A DNA stretch of 45,302 nucleotides from an uncultured Treponema sp. (GTDB taxonomy: Bacteria; Spirochaetota; Spirochaetia; Treponematales; Treponemataceae): assembly GCA_937885235.1 (NCBI GenBank), contig CAKZZK010000047.1:1-45302 (forward strand). Direction: 5' to 3'. The position numbers were made by a program, and so were the translations under genes. Positions within the stretch are counted from its first letter, which is position 1. Every line of letters begins with the position of its first letter. Of the stretch, positions 23,721-32,073 are shown piece by piece. The notes below the pieces were generated by a model that saw nothing but the letters and a program-made list of their open reading frames with translations, was not told the DNA's origin and did no database searches.

Positions 23721-23830
23721 TAAAACAAAACGTCTTAGCGCCTAAAACATTTCGTTTTAAGCGCTAAGACAAAACGTTTTAAAGCCTGAGACAAACTGTT
23801 TTACGTCATAAAACAGAATGTTTTATGACG
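23721..23830. repeat. 22-bp tandem repeat array 2 (five units, type A)
   Basis: Five 22-base units from 23721, 23743, 23765, 23787 and 23809, again T(A/G)A(A/G)AC-N5-G(T/C)(T/C)TTA plus five bases (GCGCC, AGCGC, AAGCC, CGTCA, TGACG). Units 3-4 carry the same AAAGCC/TGAGAC boundary as units 4-5 of the array at 17550, which suggests the whole array was copied. Confidence 0.9.
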
Positions 23831-23864
23831 TAAGGCGGATGCGATCTGAAATTGCTTTGAGTGA

Positions 23865-23893
23865 TTGACGGAAATGAAATAGTGGTATATATT
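23865..23893 (+). promoter_or_regulatory. Promoter of a putative small RNA
   Basis: TTGACG (23865-23870), a 17-base spacer and TATATT (23888-23893), pointing at two hairpins and a T run. Confidence 0.6.
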
Positions 23894-23899
23894 AAAACA

Positions 23900-23987
23900 A
23901 ACGGGGACGCTTACAAATGAAGCGACAGCCTCCGTTAGCAGTGATGTAAACCGCCCGCGAAAGTTGTCACACTAGGGTGTTTTTTTA
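23900..23987 (+). ncRNA. Putative ~88-nt structured small RNA
   Basis: Hairpin 1: AACGG and CGCTT (23900-23912) pair with AAGCG and CCGTT (23920-23936) around a 7-base loop. Hairpin 2: AAACCGCCC (23948-23956) pairs with GGGTGTTTT (23975-23983) with one mismatch and one G-U, followed by T's, a Rho-independent terminator. A good promoter precedes it. The order resembles the 3' tails of type I toxin/antitoxin RNAs of Firmicutes as I remember them. No toxin peptide is evident, only a 10-codon frame (MKRQPPLAVM). Confidence 0.5.
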
Positions 23988-24017
23988 TGTTCTTACTTCT
24001 ATTCAAAAGCGTTTGTT

Positions 24018-24344
24018 CTATTTCTCGAAATAATTCTCGCAGAATGTCTCGAATGACTTTACCTGCCCGTTCAGAATTGCTTTGAAGGCATTTATCACAA
24101 AGTCATAATTCTCAGTCTTGACATTCTCTTTGTCCGCAAACAAATCAGAAACATTCGCATCCAATGCATCAGAAAGCTTTGCGAGAATTGCGGGCGACGG
24201 AAATTTGTTTGCGCACTCAATCTGTGACAAAAACGGAACCGAGATTTCTGCCTTTTCCGCAAGTTCTGCCTGTGAAATATTCTGAATCGCCCTGAAGGCT
24301 TTGATGTTCCGTGCAAGATTGTTCCTGATTTGTGCCTCTGTCAT
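24018..24344 (-). CDS. XRE-family helix-turn-helix regulator
   Basis: 108 residues from ATG 24344. The HTH_3 domain spans about residues 10-65: NIKAFRAIQNISQAELAEKA, VPFLSQIECANKFPSPAILA, then LSDALDANVSDLFA. The C-terminal 35 residues are probably an oligomerisation helix. It faces the radical-SAM relic across 61 bases, so it may be the surviving regulator of a lost cassette. A longer frame upstream is unlikely. The ribosome site is weak. Confidence 0.85.
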   Translation of the reverse strand: MTEAQIRNNLARNIKAFRAIQNISQAELAEKAEISVPFLSQIECANKFPSPAILAKLSDALDANVSDLFADKENVKTENYDFVINAFKAILNGQVKSFETFCENYFEK

Positions 24345-24405
24345 CTTGTATGTTTCCCTATAGATACTGCATATATTACTAATAGAAAAAGTCAGCTGTC
24401 CTACT

Positions 24406-24690
24406 ATGAAAGCGAACAAGAATGACTTTGGCGAAGTGTTGAAATGGGCTCATGAGCATAAAATTCGAGCCACGACTGATTATATCATTATGGCTCGTTA
24501 TGACCATACAGCGGATAACCTTGCAAACCGCCTTGATGTTGATGAAGTCGGTAGGGTTATAAATGATGTTATGCTTGGCGACGAAACTTATCAAGATGAA
24601 ATCTTAAAACCTGATTTTGAGGATAATTGCAAAAAATTTGTTCATAATCCTGAACGCAGACTTTGTGGCGTAGGCGTTTCCTCATTGCAG
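24406..24690 (+). pseudogene. Radical-SAM/SPASM peptide maturase, internal fragment
   Basis: The fragment reads KANKNDFGEVLKWAHEHKIR, then TTDYIIMARYDHTADNLANR and ends near RRLCGVGVSSL, matching the segment of SPASM radical-SAM proteins that leads into the first SPASM cysteine (CGxGxSSLC). The CxxxCxxC SAM cluster upstream is gone and the sequence leaves the family right after SSL. The 108-codon frame then continues only as junk. Confidence 0.7.
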
Positions 24691-24915
24691 CGTCAAGGAA
24701 AAAACTGTAAAAGTGACTCTCGCGCATTGTAAAAATTTATCATCAATTCTTACAGTTTTTCAAAAATATCCTCAACTTAGTGGTGATACTGCAATAATTC
24801 CAAAACAAAATCTAAAAATTCTCTCAAGATTTGGTTACGAAAATCGTCTATATTATGGAAGTGATTTTCCTATCAACCAAGTTTTTGAATTTAAGCAAAG
24901 GAAGCAAAAGTTTTA
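24691..24915 (+). pseudogene. Amidohydrolase C-terminal fragment
   Basis: In another frame, KTVKVTLAHCKNLSSILTVF, then SGDTAIIPKQNLKILSRFGY and ENRLYYGSDFPINQVFEF match the C-terminal half of amidohydrolase-2/TatD-like metal hydrolases, including AHC and GSDFPIN. The N-terminal metal ligands are missing. It abuts the radical-SAM fragment, so a deletion probably fused two adjacent genes. Confidence 0.68.
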
Positions 24916-24992
24916 GGATGATTTCATAAATCAAAAAAGACTTAGACTAATTTCCCGTGGGAGCGCTGTCCCACATCCGAATCTAAACTTTA

Positions 24993-25049
24993 GATTATAT
25001 TCCAAACTTTACCTTGATTTTTCTAAAACTTGGGATTATAATCCAAACT
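24993..25049 (+). promoter_or_regulatory. Promoter and repeats before the DUF4143 ATPase gene, leaderless
   Basis: TTGATT (25014-25019), a 17-base spacer and TATAAT (25037-25042), with ATG 25050 seven bases on. The -10 lies in a perfect palindrome GGATTATAATCC (25033-25044). GATTATATTCCAAACT (24993-25008) recurs as GATTATAATCCAAACT (25034-25049), 41 bases apart. A hairpin GTGGGA/TCCCAC is at 24957-24974. Confidence 0.65.
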
Positions 25050-26249
25050 ATGGCTGATATAGCACGCACCGACTTCCTTGAACGGCTCAAGGCTCATAAA
25101 GACAAGCACGTCATAAAAGTAATCACGGGCGTGCGGCGCTGCGGCAAATCCACTTTGATGGCTATGTTCAAAGACTATCTGCTTCAAAGCGGCGTTCTGC
25201 CTTCCCAAATCATCTTTCTGAATTTTGAAGATTATGACAATTTTGAGCTTTTAAATCCGAAAAATCTCCATGACTATGTTAAGTCCTGTCTGTATGAGGG
25301 AGGCATGACATACGTTTTCTTTGATGAAATTCAGAATGTCGAAAATTTTCAGCGCGTTGTAGACAGCCTTTTTCTGAAGCAAGACATCGATCTTTATATA
25401 ACAGGCAGCAATGCGTACTTGCTTTCTGGGGAACTTGCCACACTGCTTTCGGGGAGGTTTGTCACAATAGAAATGCTTCCCCTTTCGTTCAAGGAATTTT
25501 CTTCTGTGTTTGGACAAAATATGTCGCTTTCAGAAAAATACCGTCGGTATGTGGAGCAGAGCTCTTTTCCGTATGCCCTGCATTTTGGGAACGACAAAAA
25601 AGAGGTTATGGATTATCTGAGCGGGATTTTCAGCACGATTGTCTTAAAAGATGTCGTTTCACGCAATAAAATTGCTGACCCTAAAATGCTGGAAAGCGTC
25701 GTCCGCTTTATTTTCAGCAGCATTGGAAGCCCTGTTTCCGCAAAGAAGATTGCTGACACTATGGTTTCAGCAGGAAGGAAAATCGATGCAAAGACCATAG
25801 AGAAATATATTTCTGCCCTGCAGGACAGCTTCATAATTTATGAGGCAAAGAGGTATGATGTAAAAGGCAAGCTGTACCTGAAACTTCTGGAAAAATACTA
25901 TGCGGTCGATACGGGACTGCGCTTCCTTCTTCTGGGGCAGAAAGGAAACGACACGGGGCATATCCTTGAAAATATCGTGTATCTGGAGCTCCTCCGCCGA
26001 CGCTACGATGTGTATGTAGGCAAACTTGACGATATGGAGATTGATTTTGTGGCGCAAAATCAGGAGGGAAACACGTATATCCAAGTTTCGGCAACGGTCA
26101 GGGATGAAAGCACGCTGGCGAGGGAGCTGCGCCCCCTCAGGCTCATCCGAGACAGTTACCCGAAGCTGCTGCTTACGCTCGACGATGACCCCGTGGCTGA
26201 TTACGATGGGATAAAGCGTATGAATGCCCTCGAATGGCTTGTGGGATAG
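25050..26249 (+). CDS. AAA ATPase with C-terminal DUF4143 domain
   Basis: 399 residues from ATG 25050. Walker A is TGVRRCGKST (26-35) and Walker B is YVFFDEIQNV. The sensor region reads YITGSNAYLLSGELATLLSG. The C-terminal DUF4143 (about 190-390) shows ENIVYLELLRRRYDVYVGK and EIDFVAQ, a PD-(D/E)XK-like nuclease core as found in many of these proteins. The family is widespread, often in many copies per genome, and its function is unknown. Mobile or toxin-like roles have been proposed. The gene is AT-rich at its 5' end and follows relic genes, which fits horizontal gain. Confidence 0.88.
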   Translation: MADIARTDFLERLKAHKDKHVIKVITGVRRCGKSTLMAMFKDYLLQSGVLPSQIIFLNFEDYDNFELLNPKNLHDYVKSCLYEGGMTYVFFDEIQNVENFQRVVDSLFLKQDIDLYITGSNAYLLSGELATLLSGRFVTIEMLPLSFKEFSSVFGQNMSLSEKYRRYVEQSSFPYALHFGNDKKEVMDYLSGIFSTIVLKDVVSRNKIADPKMLESVVRFIFSSIGSPVSAKKIADTMVSAGRKIDAKTIEKYISALQDSFIIYEAKRYDVKGKLYLKLLEKYYAVDTGLRFLLLGQKGNDTGHILENIVYLELLRRRYDVYVGKLDDMEIDFVAQNQEGNTYIQVSATVRDESTLARELRPLRLIRDSYPKLLLTLDDDPVADYDGIKRMNALEWLVG

Positions 26250-26266
26250 CGCACGGGGATTTTCTC

Positions 26267-28063
26267 CTACACAATCCCCTCGTAGACCAGCCCCTGCTCG
26301 CCGTCAATCGTCACGGTGAGGTCGTTTTCCAGTATGCGCTGGGCGTCGCGCACGTTCTGGATCCACACGAGGTTCTTGTTCACCAGGGAGAGCTGGTCGG
26401 GGGGAATGTCGCTGCCGCTTTCGGAGACAACGCCGTCCACGACGCGGAGGAGGGGCAAAAGCTCTTCCGTGATGCGCCAGCACACGAGTATGGTGCTGCG
26501 GTTCACGCTCATCTTTTCACGGAATCCGGAGATGTCTTTTGCCTGCACCACGCGGCCGCCCGCCTTTGTTATGGCTGTGTCGTTAAAGCCGAACGCCGTG
26601 CCCCGCGCGAGCACGTTGCCCACGATGAGCACCTTTATGGTGTTTGCCATGAGGGGACTTGAAAGCGGAATGCCCGCGCACATCACTGCCTTGTCGGAAA
26701 GGTGCACCGCGCCGCAGTCCAGCGCGAGCTTGACGGCATTCTGAATCATCATCTCGGAATCTTCCGCCATGCCGCATTTGACGGGGGAGACGCCCCACTG
26801 TATGGTGAGCTGGCGGTAGACCTTTTCGTCCGGCGTGACGGCGATGATTATCTGCTCCGGACGGTAGCTGCCTATCATGCGGGCGGTGTTGCCGTGCAGG
26901 GTGGGGATGATGATTGCCTTTGCCTCTATGTTCCGTGCGAGCTTGTATGCCCCGTGCATGACGGCATGGCCCACTTCGGGGCCGGGGTGATAGGAGGTGT
27001 CCAGCACCTTCATGCGGTTGCGGTATTCATCGGATTCCTCCGTGGTGCGCGTGATGAGCGCCATGGTCTTTACTGCCTCCACGGGGTACTTGCCTCCCGC
27101 TGTTTCGCCTGAGAGCATGACCGCGTCGGTGCCGTCGAATACTGCGTTGGACACGTCGGTGAGCTCGGCGCGGGTGGGGCGGGGGTTCACAATCATGCTG
27201 TCGAGCATCTGCGTGGCGGTAATGACGGGCTTTCCCGCCTGCCGGCAGCAGCGGATAATTGCCTTCTGCACGAGGGGGATTCTCTCTACGGGAAGCTGTA
27301 CGCCGAGGTCTCCGCGGGCTACCATCACGCCGTCAGCTTCCTTGGTGATGGCCTCTATGTTCTTCACTCCCTCTTCGTTTTCTATCTTTGCGATGACGCG
27401 CGCATTTGCACCCACTTCCTTGAGGTAGCTCTTTATCTCCACCACTTCCTCGGCGAAGGAGACGAAGCTTGCTGCCACGAAGTCAACGTCCATCTGTGCG
27501 CCGAAAAGCAAATCTGTCTTGTCCTTTTCGCTCATGATGGGCAGGCCCGCGTGTATGCCCTTGAGGTTTACGTTCTTCTTGCTTGAAATCTTGCCGCTGT
27601 TTGCCGCCGTGCAGATGACTTTGTTCCCCTGCACCGCGGTCACGTCAAGCTCGAGCAGCCCGTCGGCGATGAGCACTTTGTGTCCGGGCAGGAGCTTTGC
27701 CGCGGCTTCTTTCCATGAAAGGGAGATGTGTGCGGGGCTGCTGCCGTCGCTTCCCGTGCAGGGGGAATCGTCAGAGACGAGTTCCACCATATCCCCCGCG
27801 CTGATGGTGATTTCCTTGTTTTCCGGCGTGCAGCCGGTGCGGATTTCTGGTCCCTTGGTGTCCAGCAGGATGCCCACGGGTACGGCAAGCTCTTCCGCCA
27901 CGCGCCGCACGCGCTCCATCGCCTGCCTGTGCCAGTCATAGCTGCCATGGGAAAAATTGAACCGGGCAATGTTCATGCCCGCCTGTATCATGGCCCTGAT
28001 GGTATCATCATTATCGCATGCCGGGCCTATGGAGCATACAATCTTTGTTTTGCGTGTAATCAT
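26267..28063 (-). CDS. pyk: Pyruvate kinase with degenerate C-terminal swivel domain
   Basis: 598 residues. The catalytic core is complete: MNIARFNFSHG, LLDTKGPEIRTG, KIENEEGVKNIEA, MVARGDLGVQLPVERIPLVQ and TATQMLDSM. It converts phosphoenolpyruvate and ADP to pyruvate and ATP. After the usual C domain there is a ~110-residue extension (STILVCWRITEELLPLLRVV to EQGLVYEGIV) like the phosphohistidine swivel domain of Bacillus pyruvate kinase, but the usual TSH motif is replaced by SDIPPDQLSLVNKN, so no phosphorylatable His is seen. The gene is leftward and alone. Confidence 0.95.
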   Translation of the reverse strand: MITRKTKIVCSIGPACDNDDTIRAMIQAGMNIARFNFSHGSYDWHRQAMERVRRVAEELAVPVGILLDTKGPEIRTGCTPENKEITISAGDMVELVSDDSPCTGSDGSSPAHISLSWKEAAAKLLPGHKVLIADGLLELDVTAVQGNKVICTAANSGKISSKKNVNLKGIHAGLPIMSEKDKTDLLFGAQMDVDFVAASFVSFAEEVVEIKSYLKEVGANARVIAKIENEEGVKNIEAITKEADGVMVARGDLGVQLPVERIPLVQKAIIRCCRQAGKPVITATQMLDSMIVNPRPTRAELTDVSNAVFDGTDAVMLSGETAGGKYPVEAVKTMALITRTTEESDEYRNRMKVLDTSYHPGPEVGHAVMHGAYKLARNIEAKAIIIPTLHGNTARMIGSYRPEQIIIAVTPDEKVYRQLTIQWGVSPVKCGMAEDSEMMIQNAVKLALDCGAVHLSDKAVMCAGIPLSSPLMANTIKVLIVGNVLARGTAFGFNDTAITKAGGRVVQAKDISGFREKMSVNRSTILVCWRITEELLPLLRVVDGVVSESGSDIPPDQLSLVNKNLVWIQNVRDAQRILENDLTVTIDGEQGLVYEGIV

Positions 28064-28084
28064 ATATCTTTATCAAGTATACTG

Positions 28085-28165
28085 AGTTAGTTTCAAAAGT
28101 CTGCGCCTTTTGAAACTAACTTTTTTAGTCGCTACAAAAGTATTTTATAGTGACTTTTGAAACTA
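28085..28165. terminator. Perfect 15-bp hairpin with terminator form on the plus strand, plus related repeats
   Basis: AGTTAGTTTCAAAAG (28085-28099) pairs perfectly with CTTTTGAAACTAACT (28107-28121), followed by TTTTT on the plus strand. CTTTTGAAACTA recurs at 28154-28165, overlapping the lipoprotein stop codon, and TAGCGACT/AGTCACTA-type arms form a further imperfect stem. It lies between lipoprotein and pyk genes, both leftward. Confidence 0.7.
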
Positions 28166-29161
28166 TTCGGAAATCAGCTTGCAGACTCCGAAGAAATTCT
28201 TGTTATCTGTATCCACTGCGTAATCAGATCCTTGATTTGTCGACGATATCGAAGTATACGGATATTGTGGGGGCGATACATCATTTTTAGCGGCATCGCT
28301 TGTCCAGCACTTGGTTGCGATTGAGGTATTTTCTGGCATCGTGTAAGTTGTTCCTGCAGGAATGGATGATCCAGTCCATCCTAAGAGTTTCTGCCAGCCT
28401 AAAAGGAATGTTATATATTGGTTTGTTCCTGTAGTGGCACTGCTATCAGCAATGGCAAGAATAAAATTCTTTGAAGGAAGCTCCCATACGCTGCTTGCCG
28501 CGTTTGTTGGGGCGGTGAGCCCGCTTAGTGTGGTAAGCGCATTGGTATGTGATGCCTCTGAATATGCTCCCGTGACGGCGTATTTTGCCCCGTCGAATGC
28601 GAGCGCGATGTAGTTCCCAGAGTCGGTGCTGGTAAAATCAGTCCGTGCAATCCATCCGCCCTCAGCCTTTACGATGTCGCCCGTGGCGATGCCCGAGTAG
28701 TCATAGTGCCCTGCATCCAGAGCTATGGCGAATTCCACGTTGTCGCTGTCCAGAACGATGCTTTTGCTGCCGGAAAACTTCTTGTGTTCCCGGCTCAGCA
28801 CGCTCGCGGTGGCGGCAACCTGTCCGTAGGGTACGTCATAGAAGGAGAAAGTCGCCGTGCTGTCGCCGCCTATCGGCATTTCAAGCGTATTCGTCTCCGA
28901 ATAGCCGTTTTCCCCCGTCAGCGTGACGGAAACTTGGTACAAGGTGTTCGCACCGAACGCCGTCCTCGCCGCGCTTCTGGAAGCCACAGAAGCTGCAGAG
29001 CGCCCGCTGCTCCTGTTCACAGAGATTAGAATACTGTTTTCAGAACTTTCGTGATTTTCATAATTGCCGCTCGTCCCATCAGAGGACGTGCTGTTTGCGC
29101 AGGATATGACAGCCACACAGAAAATCACCCCGATTGCCAGTGTAAAAATCTTTGCCTTCAT
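28163..29161 (-). CDS. Putative lipoprotein, unknown function
   Basis: 332 residues. The signal peptide MKAKIFTLAIGVIFCVAVIS ends at a lipobox with Cys21 (AVISC), then a Ser/Thr/Gly linker. AGGAGG precedes the ATG. Residues about 75-145 look like a beta sandwich (YQVSVTLTGENGYSETNTLE). The rest is rich in Ser, Thr and aromatic residues with no known motif. A curious SGRSAASVASRSAARTAFG stretch follows the linker. It is presumably anchored in the outer or inner membrane by lipid. No neighbours suggest a job. Confidence 0.8.
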   Translation of the reverse strand: MKAKIFTLAIGVIFCVAVISCANSTSSDGTSGNYENHESSENSILISVNRSSGRSAASVASRSAARTAFGANTLYQVSVTLTGENGYSETNTLEMPIGGDSTATFSFYDVPYGQVAATASVLSREHKKFSGSKSIVLDSDNVEFAIALDAGHYDYSGIATGDIVKAEGGWIARTDFTSTDSGNYIALAFDGAKYAVTGAYSEASHTNALTTLSGLTAPTNAASSVWELPSKNFILAIADSSATTGTNQYITFLLGWQKLLGWTGSSIPAGTTYTMPENTSIATKCWTSDAAKNDVSPPQYPYTSISSTNQGSDYAVDTDNKNFFGVCKLISE

Positions 29162-29279
29162 ATTAGGTACCTCCTACTACCCCAGTTTATTTCATAAAAT
29201 ACAACGTGTAAAGTAGGCAAAAGCCATTATATCTGCTAAAATAAAAAATAAAACCCCATTAGCAAAGGAGGATTTCGCG

Positions 29280-30365
29280 ATGGACGTCGTTGAATACAAA
29301 TGCCCCAACTGCGGGGCGCCGCTGGCGTTTTCTCCGCAGGCACAGCGGCTGAGCTGCGAATACTGCGGCGGCTCGTTCACCATTCAGCAGATGAAGCCGC
29401 ATTACACAACGCTCGATGATGCCGCGGCGGGTGAAGAAGCTCCGGCAAGCCAGAGCAGTGCTGCCGAAGAGGAATTCGCAGAAAACACCAAGCTCTACAC
29501 CTGTACGAGCTGCGGGGCGGAAATCATGGCGGACACGAACCAGACTTCTCTGTTCTGCTGTTACTGCCACAGCCCCGTGGTGCTCTCCGGCAAGATGACG
29601 GGAAAGTTCCGCCCCCAGAAAATCATAGGCTTCAAGATAAGCAGGGAGCAGGCGGTGGAGAAGTTCAAGGAATGGTGCTTCAAGCCCTTCGTTCCCAAGG
29701 ATTTCAAGAGCGACCAGCAGCTGGAAAAAATCACCGGGCTCTACGTGCCGTTCTGGCTTGCTGACTGCGATGTGGACGCCCAGTTTTCCGCCATCGGGAA
29801 AAAAATCCGCAGGTGGAGCAGCGGGAACTACGATTACACGGAAACCAAGGAATACGCCGTGGAACGCCGTGCTTCCATACAGGCAAGCAAGATTCCCGCC
29901 GACGGTTCAAAAAATATAGACGACGACCTTATGGAAGCCATAGAGCCGTTTGAATATGGCGCGCTTGAAGACTTCTCTATGTCCTATCTGAGCGGTTTCT
30001 ATGCCGACAAGTACGATATGGACAAGGACGCGATGTTCCCCCGCATACAGAACCGCCTCAACGAAGCGTGCAAAAAGCTCATCCGTGATTCCATCGGCAG
30101 CTACACAAGCCTTTCCGTAAACGAAGAAAAATACAATGTGCTCAAGTCAGATATCCGTTACGCGCTGCTTCCCGTGTGGTTCATGGCATACAAGTACAAG
30201 GGCAAGCTCTATGAGTTCGTGCTCAACGGGCAGACGGGGAAGATAGCGGGCACGCCGCCCCTTGCGGAAAAGCGGCTCAGCTGGTGCTGCAGGGGACTGT
30301 GGGCGGCATGTTCGGCAGCGTTCTTTGCCGTCATTGCGTTTATAATCAAAGGAGGTATGTTTTGA
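29280..30365 (+). CDS. TFIIB-type zinc-ribbon protein with C-terminal membrane helix
   Basis: 361 residues. Two zinc ribbons lie at the N-terminus: CPNCG with CEYCG (8-11, 26-29) and CTSCG with CCYCH (about 76-98). A conserved middle region (KITGLYVPFWLADCDVDAQF, RYALLPVWFMAYKYKGKLYE, VLNGQTGKIAG) is typical of this family of uncharacterised bacterial proteins. The end has one hydrophobic segment. An AAAGGAGG site precedes the ATG. Its TGA overlaps the TTG start of the following TPM gene, a common pairing in my memory of Firmicutes and spirochaetes. Function is unknown. Membrane trafficking or quality control is a guess. Confidence 0.85.
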   Translation: MDVVEYKCPNCGAPLAFSPQAQRLSCEYCGGSFTIQQMKPHYTTLDDAAAGEEAPASQSSAAEEEFAENTKLYTCTSCGAEIMADTNQTSLFCCYCHSPVVLSGKMTGKFRPQKIIGFKISREQAVEKFKEWCFKPFVPKDFKSDQQLEKITGLYVPFWLADCDVDAQFSAIGKKIRRWSSGNYDYTETKEYAVERRASIQASKIPADGSKNIDDDLMEAIEPFEYGALEDFSMSYLSGFYADKYDMDKDAMFPRIQNRLNEACKKLIRDSIGSYTSLSVNEEKYNVLKSDIRYALLPVWFMAYKYKGKLYEFVLNGQTGKIAGTPPLAEKRLSWCCRGLWAACSAAFFAVIAFIIKGGMF

Positions 30366-31387
30366 GCGAGGAATTAGTCGTTGCCTCAAGCGAAGACAGG
30401 AAGATAAAGACAAAGAAGTTCCCCGTCGTCATCCACATTCTGCTTGCTGCTGTAATCGCTTTCTTTGTGGGGCAGATACAGATAAATCCGGCAAACGATG
30501 CGCGGGGCTTTGACGGCGATGTTTCCAAGAGCGGTTTCGTTGAGGTTTTTGCTCCATCTGATTCGGAGGGGGAAGCGCTTCCGTATCTCTTCGATGAGGA
30601 GGAAGCCGCGGAGCTTGATGCCGCCGTGCAGTCTATGGCGCGGCATTTGCAGATGAATATCTTCATCTATGCGAGCAGGGTAAGGCGGAGCGATTCCCAG
30701 ACGGAAAGCTTTGCTGATGACAGCTACGACAAGACTTTTGGAAAAGGTACGGACGGCGTGTTCTATTACCTTGACCTTTCGGGGAAGACACCCGCGTATG
30801 ATTATCTGTCTACGAACGGGAGGGCAATCCTGCCGTATGAAAAGGTCAAGGAGAAAATCTTTTCGGAGCTGGACAATTACCTTCCTTCTTCGTCAAACGT
30901 CAAGGCGAACGGATTGGAGCCGTATCATGATAACATCAAGACGGCGATTCGGGCATTCCTGCGCCAGCTGCAACTGTATGGTTCTTCCTTTGAGGGAACG
31001 TTCTCACCCAGTGCGACGGATTACTTCTATCAGCCGAAGACGAAGCGCTATGTGTACTATGCAGGGGACACGCTCTACGTGACGCCCGCACGGCCTCCCG
31101 TGCACCGTATGATTTTGTTCTTTGCTGCGGAAATCGTCGCGCTTATCATTTCGGGGCTTTTTGGTTCTTCCGTCCGCACGAAGTACAAGTTTATCACCAA
31201 GACGGATCCGGGTCTGTACATCGAAGGGGCTTCCACCACTTTCAGCAGGAAGGAGGATACCTTCCTGCGCGAGCATACCGCAAAGCATTACAATCCTCCC
31301 GCTGCACGAAGCAGTGGCGGCGGTGGCGGAGGAGGTGGCGGTGGCGGTGGCGGCGGCACCCACGGCGGTGGCGGACACCACAGGTAG
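30362..31387 (+). CDS. TPM-domain membrane protein with polyglycine tail
   Basis: 341 residues from TTG 30362, chosen because AAGGAGG lies at 30349-30355 and the codon overlaps the previous stop (TTGA). A longer frame would lie inside the upstream gene. A signal-anchor (VVIHILLAAVIAFFVGQIQI) is followed by a TPM domain (about 60-230: EAAELDAAVQSMARHLQMNI, KGTDGVFYYLDLSGK, FLRQLQLYG), a second helix (MILFFAAEIVALIISGLFGS) and a Gly14/His-rich tail. TPM proteins often have phosphatase or scaffolding roles. The tail may be surface-exposed or metal-binding. Confidence 0.85.
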   Translation: MSEELVVASSEDRKIKTKKFPVVIHILLAAVIAFFVGQIQINPANDARGFDGDVSKSGFVEVFAPSDSEGEALPYLFDEEEAAELDAAVQSMARHLQMNIFIYASRVRRSDSQTESFADDSYDKTFGKGTDGVFYYLDLSGKTPAYDYLSTNGRAILPYEKVKEKIFSELDNYLPSSSNVKANGLEPYHDNIKTAIRAFLRQLQLYGSSFEGTFSPSATDYFYQPKTKRYVYYAGDTLYVTPARPPVHRMILFFAAEIVALIISGLFGSSVRTKYKFITKTDPGLYIEGASTTFSRKEDTFLREHTAKHYNPPAARSSGGGGGGGGGGGGGGTHGGGGHHR

Positions 31388-31455
31388 GAATTACCCGCAG
31401 TGGCAGCACAGCGGCTACCGATGGTAAGTTTATTGAATTGTAAGGAGATTTCTGT

Positions 31456-32070
31456 ATGAAAAGATTACGAATGGTAGTAGCGATGGCTGTTGCCCTTGCC
31501 GCGCTTACGGCTTCTGTCTCTGCCGCTAGCAGGGATGACGGCTCTTGGTTTGCTTCAAGCGGCATTGAAGAGTCTGTTTCGGAAAACTTTGAGATGTGGA
31601 CGATGATGGCTGACCCCAAGACCAAGAAGGAGGTTCGCGAGGTCTGCATTCCCGTTTCGTTCACCTTTGATGGGGAAAGTCCTGCCTTTACCGAGGGCTA
31701 CAAGCAGGTGCGCGCCACCTTTAGCTACGGTACCGATGTGGCGGAAGGAAAATATGTGTGCATGGGCTGGTTCAGCGCTTTTGACAGGTACACAGGGCTT
31801 TCTTTTGAAAGCGCAGGTGCAGAACGACTGGGTGTTTCCGTTTCCTACGAATGGTCATCTGAAAAGAAGCTCCGCAGTTCCGTCACCGTCGTTGTCACCT
31901 GCCCTGCGGATTACGACGGAACTATGTTCTACTGCGGCTATGAAGACCTCGCCATCAACGCCGCCTGGCACCAGCTTGACCCGGCAAACAAAAGCTACCG
32001 TATAGACGAGCTTCCCTATTTTGGCTGGCACGGGGACAGGTACTATTTCTTCAGCGGCTCGCCGCGATGA
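31456..32070 (+). CDS. Secreted protein, unknown function
   Basis: 204 residues with AAGGAG 10 bases before the ATG. A signal peptide (MKRLRMVVAMAVALAALTAS, cut after VSA) precedes a mature beta-rich domain of ~180 residues containing VCIPVSFTFDGE, SYEWSSEKKLRSSVTVVVTC and HQLDPANKSYRIDELPYFG. No lipobox. I do not recognise a family. It reads from the TPM gene direction with a 68-base gap and could share its transcript. Confidence 0.75.
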   Translation: MKRLRMVVAMAVALAALTASVSAASRDDGSWFASSGIEESVSENFEMWTMMADPKTKKEVREVCIPVSFTFDGESPAFTEGYKQVRATFSYGTDVAEGKYVCMGWFSAFDRYTGLSFESAGAERLGVSVSYEWSSEKKLRSSVTVVVTCPADYDGTMFYCGYEDLAINAAWHQLDPANKSYRIDELPYFGWHGDRYYFFSGSPR

Positions 32071-32073
32071 AGC

